Part shown: positions 47,101-56,462 of the stretch, piece after piece
How the letters are laid out: each line of letters starts with the position of its first letter
Numbering within the stretch: the first letter of the stretch is position 1
Source of the DNA: Ancylomarina salipaludis
GTDB lineage: Bacteria; Bacteroidota; Bacteroidia; Bacteroidales; Marinifilaceae
DNA length: 64,000 nt
Assembly: GCF_004122035.1 (NCBI RefSeq)
Contig: NZ_SAXA01000003.1
Location: forward strand, 281,653 to 345,652
Direction: 5' to 3'
Notes under the pieces: model-generated
Told to the model about the DNA's origin: nothing
Seen by the model: the letters and a program-made list of their open reading frames with translations, nothing else
Databases searched by the model: none
Made by a program: the position numbers and the translations under genes

Positions 47101-47757
47101 ATGGGAGCGATTAGTGCATGTATTTTTGATTTAGATGGTGTTGTCGTTGATACTGCGAAATACCACTATATAGCTTGGAAAAGCTTGGCCAATGGATTGG
47201 GCTTCGATTTTACAGAGGAGGATAATGAACGTTTGAAGGGTGTGAGCCGTATGCGTTCTTTGGAGATTCTAATGGAAATTGGAGGCGTTGATCTGGATGA
47301 GGAAACGCAATTGAAATTGGCTGCTAAAAAGAACGAGGAATATTTGGAATATATTCTGAAGATGACACCTGATGAAATTCTTCCTGGTGTGAAGGATTTC
47401 TTCGAGGATTTAAAAGCCAAGGGTATTAAAATAGCCTTGGGCTCTGCAAGTAAGAATGCTATGACCATTCTCAATCAATTGGAACTAACCCCATATTTCG
47501 ATGCGATTGTTGATGGAACACATGTTAGTAAGGCTAAGCCGGATCCGGAGGTGTTTCTTAAAGGCGCTGAACTTTTAGGCTACGATCCTGAAAATTGTGT
47601 TGTGTTTGAAGATGCAGAAGCTGGTATTGAAGCCGCAATAAATGGCGGTATGCGTTGTGTCGGAATTGGTTCACCTGAGGTGTTAAATAAGGCCAATTTC
47701 GTTGTTCCGGGTTTTGAGGGCTTTTCTTTTGAGAAAATGGAATCTGGATTAAAATAA
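47101..47757 (+). CDS. pgmB: Beta-phosphoglucomutase
   Basis: A cytoplasmic HAD phosphatase-fold mutase that turns beta-glucose 1-phosphate, the product of maltose phosphorylase, into glucose 6-phosphate. Seen: nucleophile and acid/base in FDLDGVVVDTAKYH (residues 9-22), the substrate loop LKGVSRMRSLEIL, LGSASKNA (motif II), SKAKPDPEVFL (motif III Lys) and VFEDAEAGIEAA (motif IV). The length of 218 is typical. It lies 43 bp after the transporter and 111 bp before the phosphorylase gene. Confidence 0.95.
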   Translation: MGAISACIFDLDGVVVDTAKYHYIAWKSLANGLGFDFTEEDNERLKGVSRMRSLEILMEIGGVDLDEETQLKLAAKKNEEYLEYILKMTPDEILPGVKDFFEDLKAKGIKIALGSASKNAMTILNQLELTPYFDAIVDGTHVSKAKPDPEVFLKGAELLGYDPENCVVFEDAEAGIEAAINGGMRCVGIGSPEVLNKANFVVPGFEGFSFEKMESGLK

Positions 47758-47868
47758 GAGTACGATGGCTTTTGTCGCATGGTAGATCAAAAGCTTTTCA
47801 ATTAAATGTAGCAGATTACTATCTGCTCTCAATCTTTATTGGGACTGTAATCTAAAACTTGAAGAAAA

Positions 47869-50178
47869 ATGAACGAGTATTTAAAACATGATGAGTGGTG
47901 TATCATTGAAGAAGGGTTTACACCTGAAAATCATCGATCATCAGAAAGTATATTTAGTCTTGGTAACGGAAATATGGGGCAACGCGCTATGTTCGAAGAG
48001 CAATATTCCGGCGAGACTTTACAAGGAACGTACATTGCAGGGGTTTATTATCCGGACAAAACCCGAGTAGGTTGGTGGAAAAACGGATACCCTGAATATT
48101 TTGCTAAGGTGCTTAATGCGCCAAACTGGATTGGCATCGACGTTAAAATAAACGGGGAAATGCTTGATTTAGCAAAATGTGAAGTGAGTGAGTTTGTTCG
48201 TACGCTAAACATGAAAGAAGGCGTATTGGAGCGTTCTTTTGTGGCTACAATGAGCAATGGCAATAAGGTGAAAATCGAAGCTAAAAGATTTTTAAGTATT
48301 GTGACTTCTGAAGTGGGTGTGATTCGCTATTCGGTGACCGCACTAAACTTCGATGGTAAAATTAGTTTCAACTCTTACATCGATGCTGACGTTAAAAACG
48401 AAGACTCGAACTATGATGAGAAATTCTGGGATATCCTGAACACCAAATCGATGACTGGTGAAGCTTATATTACTGCACGTACCAAAAAACTTGATTTCCA
48501 TGTTTGCATGAACATGCGTTATAAGGTTTTAAAGAACGGACAGGATGTGGCTGCGACTGCTAATATCATCGAAAAGGAGAAATATGTTGCCAACACAGTT
48601 GAATTTGATGTTGAGCAAGATGATGAGCTAAGCTTTTACAAATATGTAAGTGTTTTAAGTTCATTGAATCACAGTAAAACTGAAATCAGTGGTAATGCAG
48701 CTAAGGTTTCTGCTACAGCTTTCGAAAAAGGATATGGCGCTTTATTAGAAGAGCATGTTGCTGCCTGGGCTGAAAAATGGTCGATCTCTGATATTGTGAT
48801 TGAAGGGGATGTGGCTGCTCAGCAGGCTATTCGTTTCAATATTTTCCAGTTGAATCAAACCTATACGGGCGAAGATGAGCGTTTGAATATCGGACCTAAA
48901 GGTTTTACCGGTGAGAAATATGGCGGATCGACTTATTGGGACACTGAAGCTTATTGTGTACCTTTCTATTTGAGTACATCCCGTCCTGAGGTGACTCGTA
49001 ATCTGTTGATTTATCGTCATAAACAATTGCAAAAAGCGATTGAGAATGCTGAGAAATTAGGATTTACAAATGGAGCTGCTCTTTATCCTATGGTAACCAT
49101 GAATGGTGAAGAGTGTCATAATGAGTGGGAGATTACCTTTGAAGAAATTCACCGTAATGGAGCCATTGCTTTTGCCATTTACAATTACATCCGTCACACC
49201 GATGATCAAGCGTACCTTGCTGAATATGGCCTGGATGTTTTGGTGGGTATTTCACGTTTCTGGAGCCAGAGAATTACGTTCTCTGAGGCGAAAAAGAAAT
49301 ATGTGATGCTTGGCGTTACCGGACCTAATGAATACGAAAATAACGTGAACAACAACTGGTATACCAATACCATTGCTTGTTGGTGTATGTCGTATACTCA
49401 GGAAGCCTTTAAATATGTGAAGGAAAGTAATCCTGCGCGTTACGAGGAAATTATTAAAGCTCTGAATTTCGATTTCGAAACCGAAACGACCAGATGGAAT
49501 GATATTATTGAAAACATGCATTTCCCTGTTGACGAGGAAACCGGTGTTTTCATGCAGCAAGATGGTTTCATGGACAAGGAGCAATTGATGGCTTCTGATT
49601 TGGATCCTCAATTCCGTCCGATCAACCAATTCTGGTCTTGGGATAGAATTCTGCGTTCATGTTTTATCAAACAAGCCGATGTTTTGCAAGGCATTTATTT
49701 GTTTGAAGAGAACTACGATCTGGAAACCATTAAGAAGAACTATAACTTCTACGAGCCTAGAACCCTTCACGAGTCGTCTTTATCACCATGTATCCATTCT
49801 ATTTTGGCTTCAAAAATCGGGGATATCGACAGTGCTTACGAAATGTATTTAAGAACGTCTCGTTTGGATTTGGACGACTATAATCGCGAAGCTCATGAAG
49901 GTCTTCATATTACCAGTATGGCTGGTACATGGATGTCAATTGTAGAAGGTTTTGGAGGTATGCGTGTGGTTAACGGACAACTTAGCCTGAAGCCTTTAAT
50001 TCCTGAAAAATGGCAATCTTATTCTTTTAAAGTATTGTTCCGTGGTAACCTGCTTAATATTTATGTGTCAGCTGAGGAAGTTGGTGTTATAAATGAAGAA
50101 GGTGAAGACATTTCAATCTTTATCAAAGATGATGAATATAAAATTGAGAAGAGCAGTAGTCTTGTTATAGAAAACTAA
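47869..50178 (+). CDS. GH65 maltose phosphorylase
   Basis: A cytoplasmic enzyme that splits maltose with phosphate into glucose and beta-glucose 1-phosphate. The GH65 catalytic acid lies in GVTGPNEYENNVNNNWYTN near residue 487; other family text includes KYGGSTYWDTEAYCVPFYL, NGEECHNEWEITFEEIHRNG, and HESSLSPCIHSILASKIG. The length of 769 fits, and there is no signal peptide. Neighbouring pgmB and the maltose transporter support maltose over trehalose or kojibiose. Confidence 0.94.
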   Translation: MNEYLKHDEWCIIEEGFTPENHRSSESIFSLGNGNMGQRAMFEEQYSGETLQGTYIAGVYYPDKTRVGWWKNGYPEYFAKVLNAPNWIGIDVKINGEMLDLAKCEVSEFVRTLNMKEGVLERSFVATMSNGNKVKIEAKRFLSIVTSEVGVIRYSVTALNFDGKISFNSYIDADVKNEDSNYDEKFWDILNTKSMTGEAYITARTKKLDFHVCMNMRYKVLKNGQDVAATANIIEKEKYVANTVEFDVEQDDELSFYKYVSVLSSLNHSKTEISGNAAKVSATAFEKGYGALLEEHVAAWAEKWSISDIVIEGDVAAQQAIRFNIFQLNQTYTGEDERLNIGPKGFTGEKYGGSTYWDTEAYCVPFYLSTSRPEVTRNLLIYRHKQLQKAIENAEKLGFTNGAALYPMVTMNGEECHNEWEITFEEIHRNGAIAFAIYNYIRHTDDQAYLAEYGLDVLVGISRFWSQRITFSEAKKKYVMLGVTGPNEYENNVNNNWYTNTIACWCMSYTQEAFKYVKESNPARYEEIIKALNFDFETETTRWNDIIENMHFPVDEETGVFMQQDGFMDKEQLMASDLDPQFRPINQFWSWDRILRSCFIKQADVLQGIYLFEENYDLETIKKNYNFYEPRTLHESSLSPCIHSILASKIGDIDSAYEMYLRTSRLDLDDYNREAHEGLHITSMAGTWMSIVEGFGGMRVVNGQLSLKPLIPEKWQSYSFKVLFRGNLLNIYVSAEEVGVINEEGEDISIFIKDDEYKIEKSSSLVIEN

Positions 50179-50364
50179 TCTCTCTAATGAAAAGTTGGCT
50201 TGCTGAATTGTGTATAAGAACAAGGAGTGCAAGCCAATTTTTTTACCTTTTAACTCAGTACAAAAAAGGATTTGCTAAGATGTATTTTCAACCGGTATGT
50301 TTTGCGAATCAAATAACTTAACAACCAAGCTTCCGATATTTATCGGGTAAACAACAACCGAACC

Positions 50365-52227
50365 ATGAATAGATTAAGAACCTTATTGATCGCATTGAGT
50401 CTCACACTTATCTGTGGAACAAGCTCCTTTGCAGGAAGAATTAAATTGGATCATGTTGAACCCATGTTTTGGTGGGCGAATATGACCAATCCCAAATTAC
50501 AAGTCATGATTCATGGCGAAAATATTTCAGATTGCCGGGTGGCGATTGACTACCCGGGAGTAACAATCGAAAGAGTCATTAAGACTGATAACCCCAATTA
50601 TTTGTTTGTTAATCTTCTGATCGACAAATCGGCTAAAGCCGGTAGTTTTGATATCCTTTTCACAGACAAGGGCAAAACTAAAGCGACCTACCAATACGAA
50701 TTGAAACAAAGGCGAGCGGGTTCTGCTGATCGTAAAGGTTTCGATTCTTCAGATGTGGTGTACCTCACCATGCCCGACCGTTTCTCCAACGGAAATACCG
50801 ATAACGATACCGTTAAAGGAATGAAAGATATTTGTGATAGGGAAAATCCCAATGCCCGTCATGGTGGCGATATCCAGGGAATCATCAATCACCTGGATTA
50901 TTTGCAGGAATTGGGTATTACAGCCCTTTGGAATACCCCATTGATGGAAGATAATATGGATAAGGTGTCTTACCATACTTATGCCATTTCGGATTTTTAT
51001 AAAATAGATGCCCGTTATGGCACGAACGACGATTATGCACGTTTGTCTGCCGAAGCAAAGAAGCGTGGCATCAAATTGATTATTGATATTGTAACCAACC
51101 ACTCTGCCTCTGCACACTGGTGGATGAAAGATTTACCTTCGAAAGATTGGGTGCATACCTTTCCTGAATTTACCAATTCGAATCACCGTAAGAGCACAAC
51201 CAATGACCCATATGTATCGAAAGTTGATTACAAGCTTAATTTTGATGGCTGGTTTGATACCAGTATGCCTGATTTGAATCAGAAGAACAATTTGTTGTTG
51301 ACCTATTTAATTCAGAATACCATTTGGTGGATCGAATTTGCTGACTTAGGCGGGGTTCGTGTGGACACTTACCCTTATAATGATAAAGATGCCATGGCAG
51401 TTTACTCGGGCGCAATTATGAGCGAATATCCAAATTTTAATATTGTTGGTGAAACCTGGTTGAGTACGGCTGCCGAAATTTCTTACTGGCAGGAAGATGC
51501 CTTAAATCACGATGGCTACAATTCAAACTTGCCTTGTGTGATGGACTTTTCATTACTCGAAGCCATGGTCAAAGCATTTGATGAGAAAGAAAACTGGAAT
51601 ACAGGTTTGATTCGTTTGTACAATTCTTTAGCCTTTGATTATTTCTACCCGCATCCTGAAAATATTTTCACTTTCATGGAGAATCACGATACGGACAGAA
51701 TGATGACCGTTTTGAATGGTGACATGCGTAAATATAAAATGTTGATGAGTTTCTTATTGACCACGCGTGGAATTCCGCAATTGTATTACGGTGGAGAAAT
51801 CCTGATGGAAGGTCGTAAATCTGATGGTGATGGTGTGATGCGTGTTGATTTTCCAGGAGGTTGGGAAGGTGATGCCCGAAATGCCTTTACCAAAGAAGGA
51901 CGAACCGATCGCGAAAATGAAGCCTTCGATTTCTTAAAAAAACTGTTGAATTACCGCAAGGATAATCCCGTATTACACACAGGTAAACTCAAGCACTTTG
52001 TGCCTCAGGATGAAACTTACGTTTATTTCCGTTGGAATGATGAAAAAACAATCATGGTGATCATGAATAATGATGATGAGGAGGCTAAAACTGTCGATCG
52101 CAAAAGATTTGACGAAGTGATGTCGGGTTTTACATCTGCTAAAAATGTGATGACGGGTGAAAAATTAAACGACATCAGTACAATTGAAGTTCCGGCAAAA
52201 TCGGTAATGATTTTAGAATTGAATTAA
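50365..52227 (+). CDS. Periplasmic GH13 neopullulanase/cyclomaltodextrinase-like (SusA-like)
   Basis: A signal peptide (LLIALSLTLICGTSSFAG) is followed by an N-terminal Ig-like domain (MFWWANMTNPKLQVMIHG) typical of SusA-type enzymes, then a GH13 barrel: LIIDIVTNHSAS, nucleophile in DLGGVRVDTYPY, acid in NIVGETWLS, and FTFMENHDTDRM. The C-terminal beta domain ends SVMILELN. No lipobox, so it should be free in the periplasm. It likely cuts imported maltodextrins or cyclodextrins to short sugars. It starts a run of four hydrolase genes on the plus strand. Confidence 0.94.
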   Translation: MNRLRTLLIALSLTLICGTSSFAGRIKLDHVEPMFWWANMTNPKLQVMIHGENISDCRVAIDYPGVTIERVIKTDNPNYLFVNLLIDKSAKAGSFDILFTDKGKTKATYQYELKQRRAGSADRKGFDSSDVVYLTMPDRFSNGNTDNDTVKGMKDICDRENPNARHGGDIQGIINHLDYLQELGITALWNTPLMEDNMDKVSYHTYAISDFYKIDARYGTNDDYARLSAEAKKRGIKLIIDIVTNHSASAHWWMKDLPSKDWVHTFPEFTNSNHRKSTTNDPYVSKVDYKLNFDGWFDTSMPDLNQKNNLLLTYLIQNTIWWIEFADLGGVRVDTYPYNDKDAMAVYSGAIMSEYPNFNIVGETWLSTAAEISYWQEDALNHDGYNSNLPCVMDFSLLEAMVKAFDEKENWNTGLIRLYNSLAFDYFYPHPENIFTFMENHDTDRMMTVLNGDMRKYKMLMSFLLTTRGIPQLYYGGEILMEGRKSDGDGVMRVDFPGGWEGDARNAFTKEGRTDRENEAFDFLKKLLNYRKDNPVLHTGKLKHFVPQDETYVYFRWNDEKTIMVIMNNDDEEAKTVDRKRFDEVMSGFTSAKNVMTGEKLNDISTIEVPAKSVMILELN

Positions 52228-52303
52228 GTAATGATTTAAAATCGGATAGAGTCGACGACCTGTCAGCCTTTAAATGTAAGGTATTTGATACGATAAAATA
52301 AAA

Positions 52304-54703
52304 ATGAGAAAAAATTTCTTTATAAAGATTCAGGTTCTGTGTTTGCTTGTATTCCTTTCCGGAATTGCAACTGCACAAAACATCCAACGTACTTATAAAA
52401 GTTACGAATTAAAAAATGAGCATTTAATCGTCAATACGAACGATGGTCAGTATCTGATCAGGTTTTACGATGAGAATATTGTTGAAACCAGTTTTATCCC
52501 TCAAGGAGAACATTTTAACGCAGAGTCGCATGCGGTTGTTTTAAAGCCAGATGTAGTTAAGGCTAAATTAACAGACAGCAAGTCTGAATTGACTTACGCC
52601 ACTGCAGGCATGAAAGTTTTATTAAACAAATCGCCTTTTCAGATCACTTACAGCTACAAGGGAACGCAACTGATTTCTGAAAAGAGAGGTTATTTTGCTT
52701 CTGATAAAACTGAAAATATCGAATTCAATCTGGACAGCACTGAATCTCTAATGGGAGGAGGGGCTCGTGTGTTGGGTATGAACCGCCGGGGTTACAAACT
52801 GCAGTTGTATAACAGAGCCCATTACGGTTACGGCACACATTCCGAATTGATGAATTACACCATGCCTTTGGTGATTTCATCGAAGCGTTACGCGGTTCAT
52901 TTCGATAATGCACCCATTGGTTTCCTCGATTTGGACAGTCAGAAAAATAACACATTGGCCTACGAAACCATCTCCGGAAGAAAAACCTATCAGGTGATTG
53001 CGGGTGATACCTGGCCTGAATTTATGGAAGAATTTACCGATCTGACCGGGAAACAGGCTCTTTTGCCTCGATGGGCTTTGGGTAATTTTTCATCTCGTTT
53101 TGGTTACCATTCCGAAAAGGAAACACGAGAAACAGTAGAAGCATTTAAAAAGGACAGTATTCCTTTGGATGCCATCATTCTGGACTTATTTTGGTTTGGA
53201 AAAGAGATGAAGGGGAATATGGGAAATCTTGAATTTCTAAGAGATTCCTTTCCTCATCCGAAACAGATGATGGCCGATTTTAATAAGCAGGGTGTTAAAA
53301 CCATTTTGATTACAGAGCCATTTGTTTTGACCACATCAAAGCGATGGGACGAGGCTGTTGAAAATAAGGTATTGGGGACTGATTCTCTGGGAAATCCATT
53401 TCGATACGATTTCTATTTCGGAAATACAGGACTGATTGATGTCTTCAAGCCTGAAGCGATGGATTGGTTTTGGAACATTTACAAACAGCACATCAAGGAT
53501 GGTGTTGGAGGCTGGTGGGGCGATTTAGGCGAACCTGAGGTTCATCCTTCAGCCTTGCAACATGTCAATGGATCGGCTGACGAGGTGCATAATATTTACG
53601 GACACCAGTGGGCGAAGTTGGTTTTCGAAGGCTACCAAAAAGATTTCCCCAATCAACGCCCTTTTATTTTAATGCGAGCTGGCGCTGTGGGGTCACAACG
53701 CTATGGCATGATTCCATGGTCGGGTGATGTGAGCCGTTCGTGGGATGGACTAAAACCTCAAACAGAGATTTCATTGCAGATGGGCTTACAGGGTATTGCT
53801 TATATGCACTCCGATTTGGGTGGTTTTGCAGGAGACAATTTGGATGACGAGTTGTATGTGCGTTGGTTGCAATATGGTGTTTTTCAACCCATTTTCCGTC
53901 CGCATGCTCAAGAAGCCGTGCCTTCTGAACCTGTATTCCGTGAAGCTAAAACCAAAGCTTTGGCTAAAAAAGCCATTGAGTTGAGATACCGCATGTTGCC
54001 TTATAATTATTCTCTGGCTCATGAAAATTCGGTTTCGGGTCTACCATTGATGCGTCCGCTGTTTTTCGAGGAGCAGGACAATGCCAGCCTTTTTGATATT
54101 TCGGATACTTATATGTGGGGGGATGCCTTTTTGGTTTCTCCGATAACGGATGCTAAGGCGACAAAAAAAGAGGTTTACTTCCCGGCTAACAATACCTGGT
54201 TCGATTTCTATACCGATCAGATGATTGAAGGCGGCTCAGCTAAGAAAGTTGATGTTGCGGAAGATCATATTCCGGTTTATGTTCGAGCGGGTTCGTTTGT
54301 GCCGATGGCCAAACTGGTGCAGTCAACGCTTGACTATTCAAGCAAGCAGATCGATTTGCATTATTATCATGCCAATACAGTTACTGAAGGTAAAGGCAAT
54401 TTGTTCGATGATGATGGGCAGACAGCTCAGGCTTTTGAGAAAGGCAATTATGAGATGATCCGATTTTCATCTCGCAGTCATAACAAGAATTTGACGATTC
54501 GTTTCGAGTCGGAGAAGGGGGCGGCCTTTGCTGCTGTTGATCGCGAATTTGAACTGATTATTCACAATATCAGCAGACAACCTAAAAAGGTAAAGCTTGC
54601 CGGTAAAAAACTTGATTACAGTTGGGATGCCAGCAGGAAACTTTTATCTGTAAAAGTGAAAATCAAGTCGGGTGATGCAACCACTGTGAATGTAAAATTT
54701 TAG
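52304..54703 (+). CDS. GH31 alpha-glucosidase
   Basis: A secreted exo-acting enzyme that removes glucose from alpha-glucans. A signal peptide ends SGIATAQ. The GH31 nucleophile Asp is in GGWWGDLGEPEVHP near residue 406 and the acid/base Asp in GMIPWSGDVSRSWDGL near 473; HSDLGGFAG and the C-terminal beta domains (VYVRAGSFVPM) are also typical. The length is 799. It fills the place of SusB (GH97) in Bacteroides. It lies 76 bp after the SusA-like gene. Confidence 0.94.
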   Translation: MRKNFFIKIQVLCLLVFLSGIATAQNIQRTYKSYELKNEHLIVNTNDGQYLIRFYDENIVETSFIPQGEHFNAESHAVVLKPDVVKAKLTDSKSELTYATAGMKVLLNKSPFQITYSYKGTQLISEKRGYFASDKTENIEFNLDSTESLMGGGARVLGMNRRGYKLQLYNRAHYGYGTHSELMNYTMPLVISSKRYAVHFDNAPIGFLDLDSQKNNTLAYETISGRKTYQVIAGDTWPEFMEEFTDLTGKQALLPRWALGNFSSRFGYHSEKETRETVEAFKKDSIPLDAIILDLFWFGKEMKGNMGNLEFLRDSFPHPKQMMADFNKQGVKTILITEPFVLTTSKRWDEAVENKVLGTDSLGNPFRYDFYFGNTGLIDVFKPEAMDWFWNIYKQHIKDGVGGWWGDLGEPEVHPSALQHVNGSADEVHNIYGHQWAKLVFEGYQKDFPNQRPFILMRAGAVGSQRYGMIPWSGDVSRSWDGLKPQTEISLQMGLQGIAYMHSDLGGFAGDNLDDELYVRWLQYGVFQPIFRPHAQEAVPSEPVFREAKTKALAKKAIELRYRMLPYNYSLAHENSVSGLPLMRPLFFEEQDNASLFDISDTYMWGDAFLVSPITDAKATKKEVYFPANNTWFDFYTDQMIEGGSAKKVDVAEDHIPVYVRAGSFVPMAKLVQSTLDYSSKQIDLHYYHANTVTEGKGNLFDDDGQTAQAFEKGNYEMIRFSSRSHNKNLTIRFESEKGAAFAAVDREFELIIHNISRQPKKVKLAGKKLDYSWDASRKLLSVKVKIKSGDATTVNVKF

Positions 54704-54712
54704 TTTAAACCA

Positions 54713-54761
54713 GACAGGTTTATTAACAAGGTGTAAATCAAACCTGTCAGGTTTGGTTTTT
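54713..54761 (+). terminator. Possible attenuator between GH31 and GH13 genes
   Basis: GACAGGTTT (54713-54721) pairs with AAACCTGTC (54740-54748), followed by AGGTTTGGTTTTT. It may allow only partial read-through into the next two genes. Confidence 0.45.
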
Positions 54762-54778
54762 AAAACTATAAGTATAAA

Positions 54779-56440
54779 ATGATGAAACTTCAATCAAAAC
54801 TAATTAGTCTGCTTATGTTTCTTTTGGTTTTGGGCGGATGTACGACCTCCGACAAACAAGAGAAGAAGAGCGATGTGCCTTTCGTATGGGAAGGAGCGAA
54901 TGTCTATTTTCTATTGACTGACCGATTCAATAATGGCGATCAATCCAATGATATTAATTTTGATCGAACTCAGAAAACGGCAAAGTTACGTGGCTTTGAA
55001 GGCGGTGATATCAAAGGGGTGACTCAGAAAATTAAAGAAGGATACTTTAATAATCTGGGGATAAATGCCATTTGGATGACACCCATTACCGAGCAAATAC
55101 ACGGAGCTGTTGACGAAGGAACGGGTGCAACTTACGGGTTTCATGGCTATTGGACAAAGGACTGGACAGCACTTGATCCTAACTTTGGAACAAAAGCCGA
55201 TTTGGCTGAGCTGGTTGAAACGGCTCATGCACATGGCATCCGTATTCTGTTGGATGGGGTGCTTAACCATACCGGACCAGCTACTGAAAGTGATCCGGCT
55301 TGGGAAGAATCGTGGGTGAGAACCTGTCCGACCTGCGACTATACCAGCTACAAAACCACCATTGAGTGTACCTTGACCAATAATCTGCCTGACGTGAAGA
55401 CCGAGAGCACACAAGAGGTTGATATTCCGGCTGAACTGGCAAAGAAATGGAAAGCTGAGGGCCGATACGACGAAGAAATGGCTGAATTGGATGCCTTCTT
55501 CAAAAGAACGGGCTATCCCAGAACACCCAGATTTTATCTGATTAAATGGCTGTGCGATTACATCACCGAATTTGGAATTGATGGCTACAGAGCCGATACC
55601 GTAAAACATACCGAAGAATCGGTTTGGGCTGATCTGAAAAAGGAATGTGAAGCAGCATTCAGAAGCTGGAAACAAGCGCATCCCGAAAAAGTTTTGGATG
55701 ACAACGATTTTTATCTGGTTGGAGAAGTTTACAATTTTAATATCAGTGCTGCCAAGGCTTTCGATTTTGGAGACAAGCAGGTGAACTACTACGATTATGG
55801 CTTTAACAGCATGATCAACTTCGAATTTAAATACAATGCCACGACTAGTTACGAGGATTTATTCTCACGCTATTCAACTATTCTGAACGAAGAATTGAAA
55901 ACAGTGGGCGTCTTAAATTATCTGACCTCGCACGACGATGGCAGTCCTTTTGATTCGTCGCGAAGTAAAACCTACGAAACGGCAACCAAGCTTTTGCTTT
56001 GCCCGGGAACCTCACAGGTTTATTATGGCGATGAGTCGGCTCGTTCACTGGAGATTGAAGGAACAGTAGGCGATGCCACTCTACGTTCGTTTATGAACTG
56101 GGAAGATATTGCCAAAGATGCCAAAACACAAGCCTTACTTAAGCACTGGCAGAAACTGGGACAGTTCCGTCGCAATCATCCGGCAGTGGGAGCAGGTGTG
56201 CATCAGATGATTTCAGAGAAGCCTTATGTGTTCAGTCGAAGCTTTGCACAGGAGAACTATCAGGACTACGTTGTGGTGGCTCTCGATCTTGAAAAAGGTA
56301 AGAAGGAAATTCCGGTTTCCGGTTTTGAGGAAGGTACGCAATTGCGAGATGCCTATTCGGGGAAAACCGTTAAGGTGCTTGATTCTAAAGTTAGTTTAGA
56401 CAGCGACTTTTCAGTGGCCCTTTTTGAAAAAATGGATTAA
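54779..56440 (+). CDS. GH13 alpha-amylase lipoprotein
   Basis: Lipoprotein signal LISLLMFLLVLGGC, then a GH13 barrel: VYFLLTDRFNNGDQSND at the start, ILLDGVLNHTG, a nucleophile in GIDGYRADTVKH, an acid in LVGEVYNFN, and LNYLTSHDDGSPF. An inserted Cys-containing loop (TCPTCDYTSYKTTIEC) after the first motif is unusual and could bind metal or form disulfides. The length of 553 is typical. The anchor suggests a periplasmic or surface location. It is separated from the next GH13 gene by 22 bp. Confidence 0.94.
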   Translation: MMKLQSKLISLLMFLLVLGGCTTSDKQEKKSDVPFVWEGANVYFLLTDRFNNGDQSNDINFDRTQKTAKLRGFEGGDIKGVTQKIKEGYFNNLGINAIWMTPITEQIHGAVDEGTGATYGFHGYWTKDWTALDPNFGTKADLAELVETAHAHGIRILLDGVLNHTGPATESDPAWEESWVRTCPTCDYTSYKTTIECTLTNNLPDVKTESTQEVDIPAELAKKWKAEGRYDEEMAELDAFFKRTGYPRTPRFYLIKWLCDYITEFGIDGYRADTVKHTEESVWADLKKECEAAFRSWKQAHPEKVLDDNDFYLVGEVYNFNISAAKAFDFGDKQVNYYDYGFNSMINFEFKYNATTSYEDLFSRYSTILNEELKTVGVLNYLTSHDDGSPFDSSRSKTYETATKLLLCPGTSQVYYGDESARSLEIEGTVGDATLRSFMNWEDIAKDAKTQALLKHWQKLGQFRRNHPAVGAGVHQMISEKPYVFSRSFAQENYQDYVVVALDLEKGKKEIPVSGFEEGTQLRDAYSGKTVKVLDSKVSLDSDFSVALFEKMD

Positions 56441-56462
56441 TATTTGACAATTAAAAATATAA

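Noticed and set aside
54986..55681. 231-codon frame antisense to a GH13 gene
   Set aside because: It is the shadow of a strongly supported GH13 coding frame.
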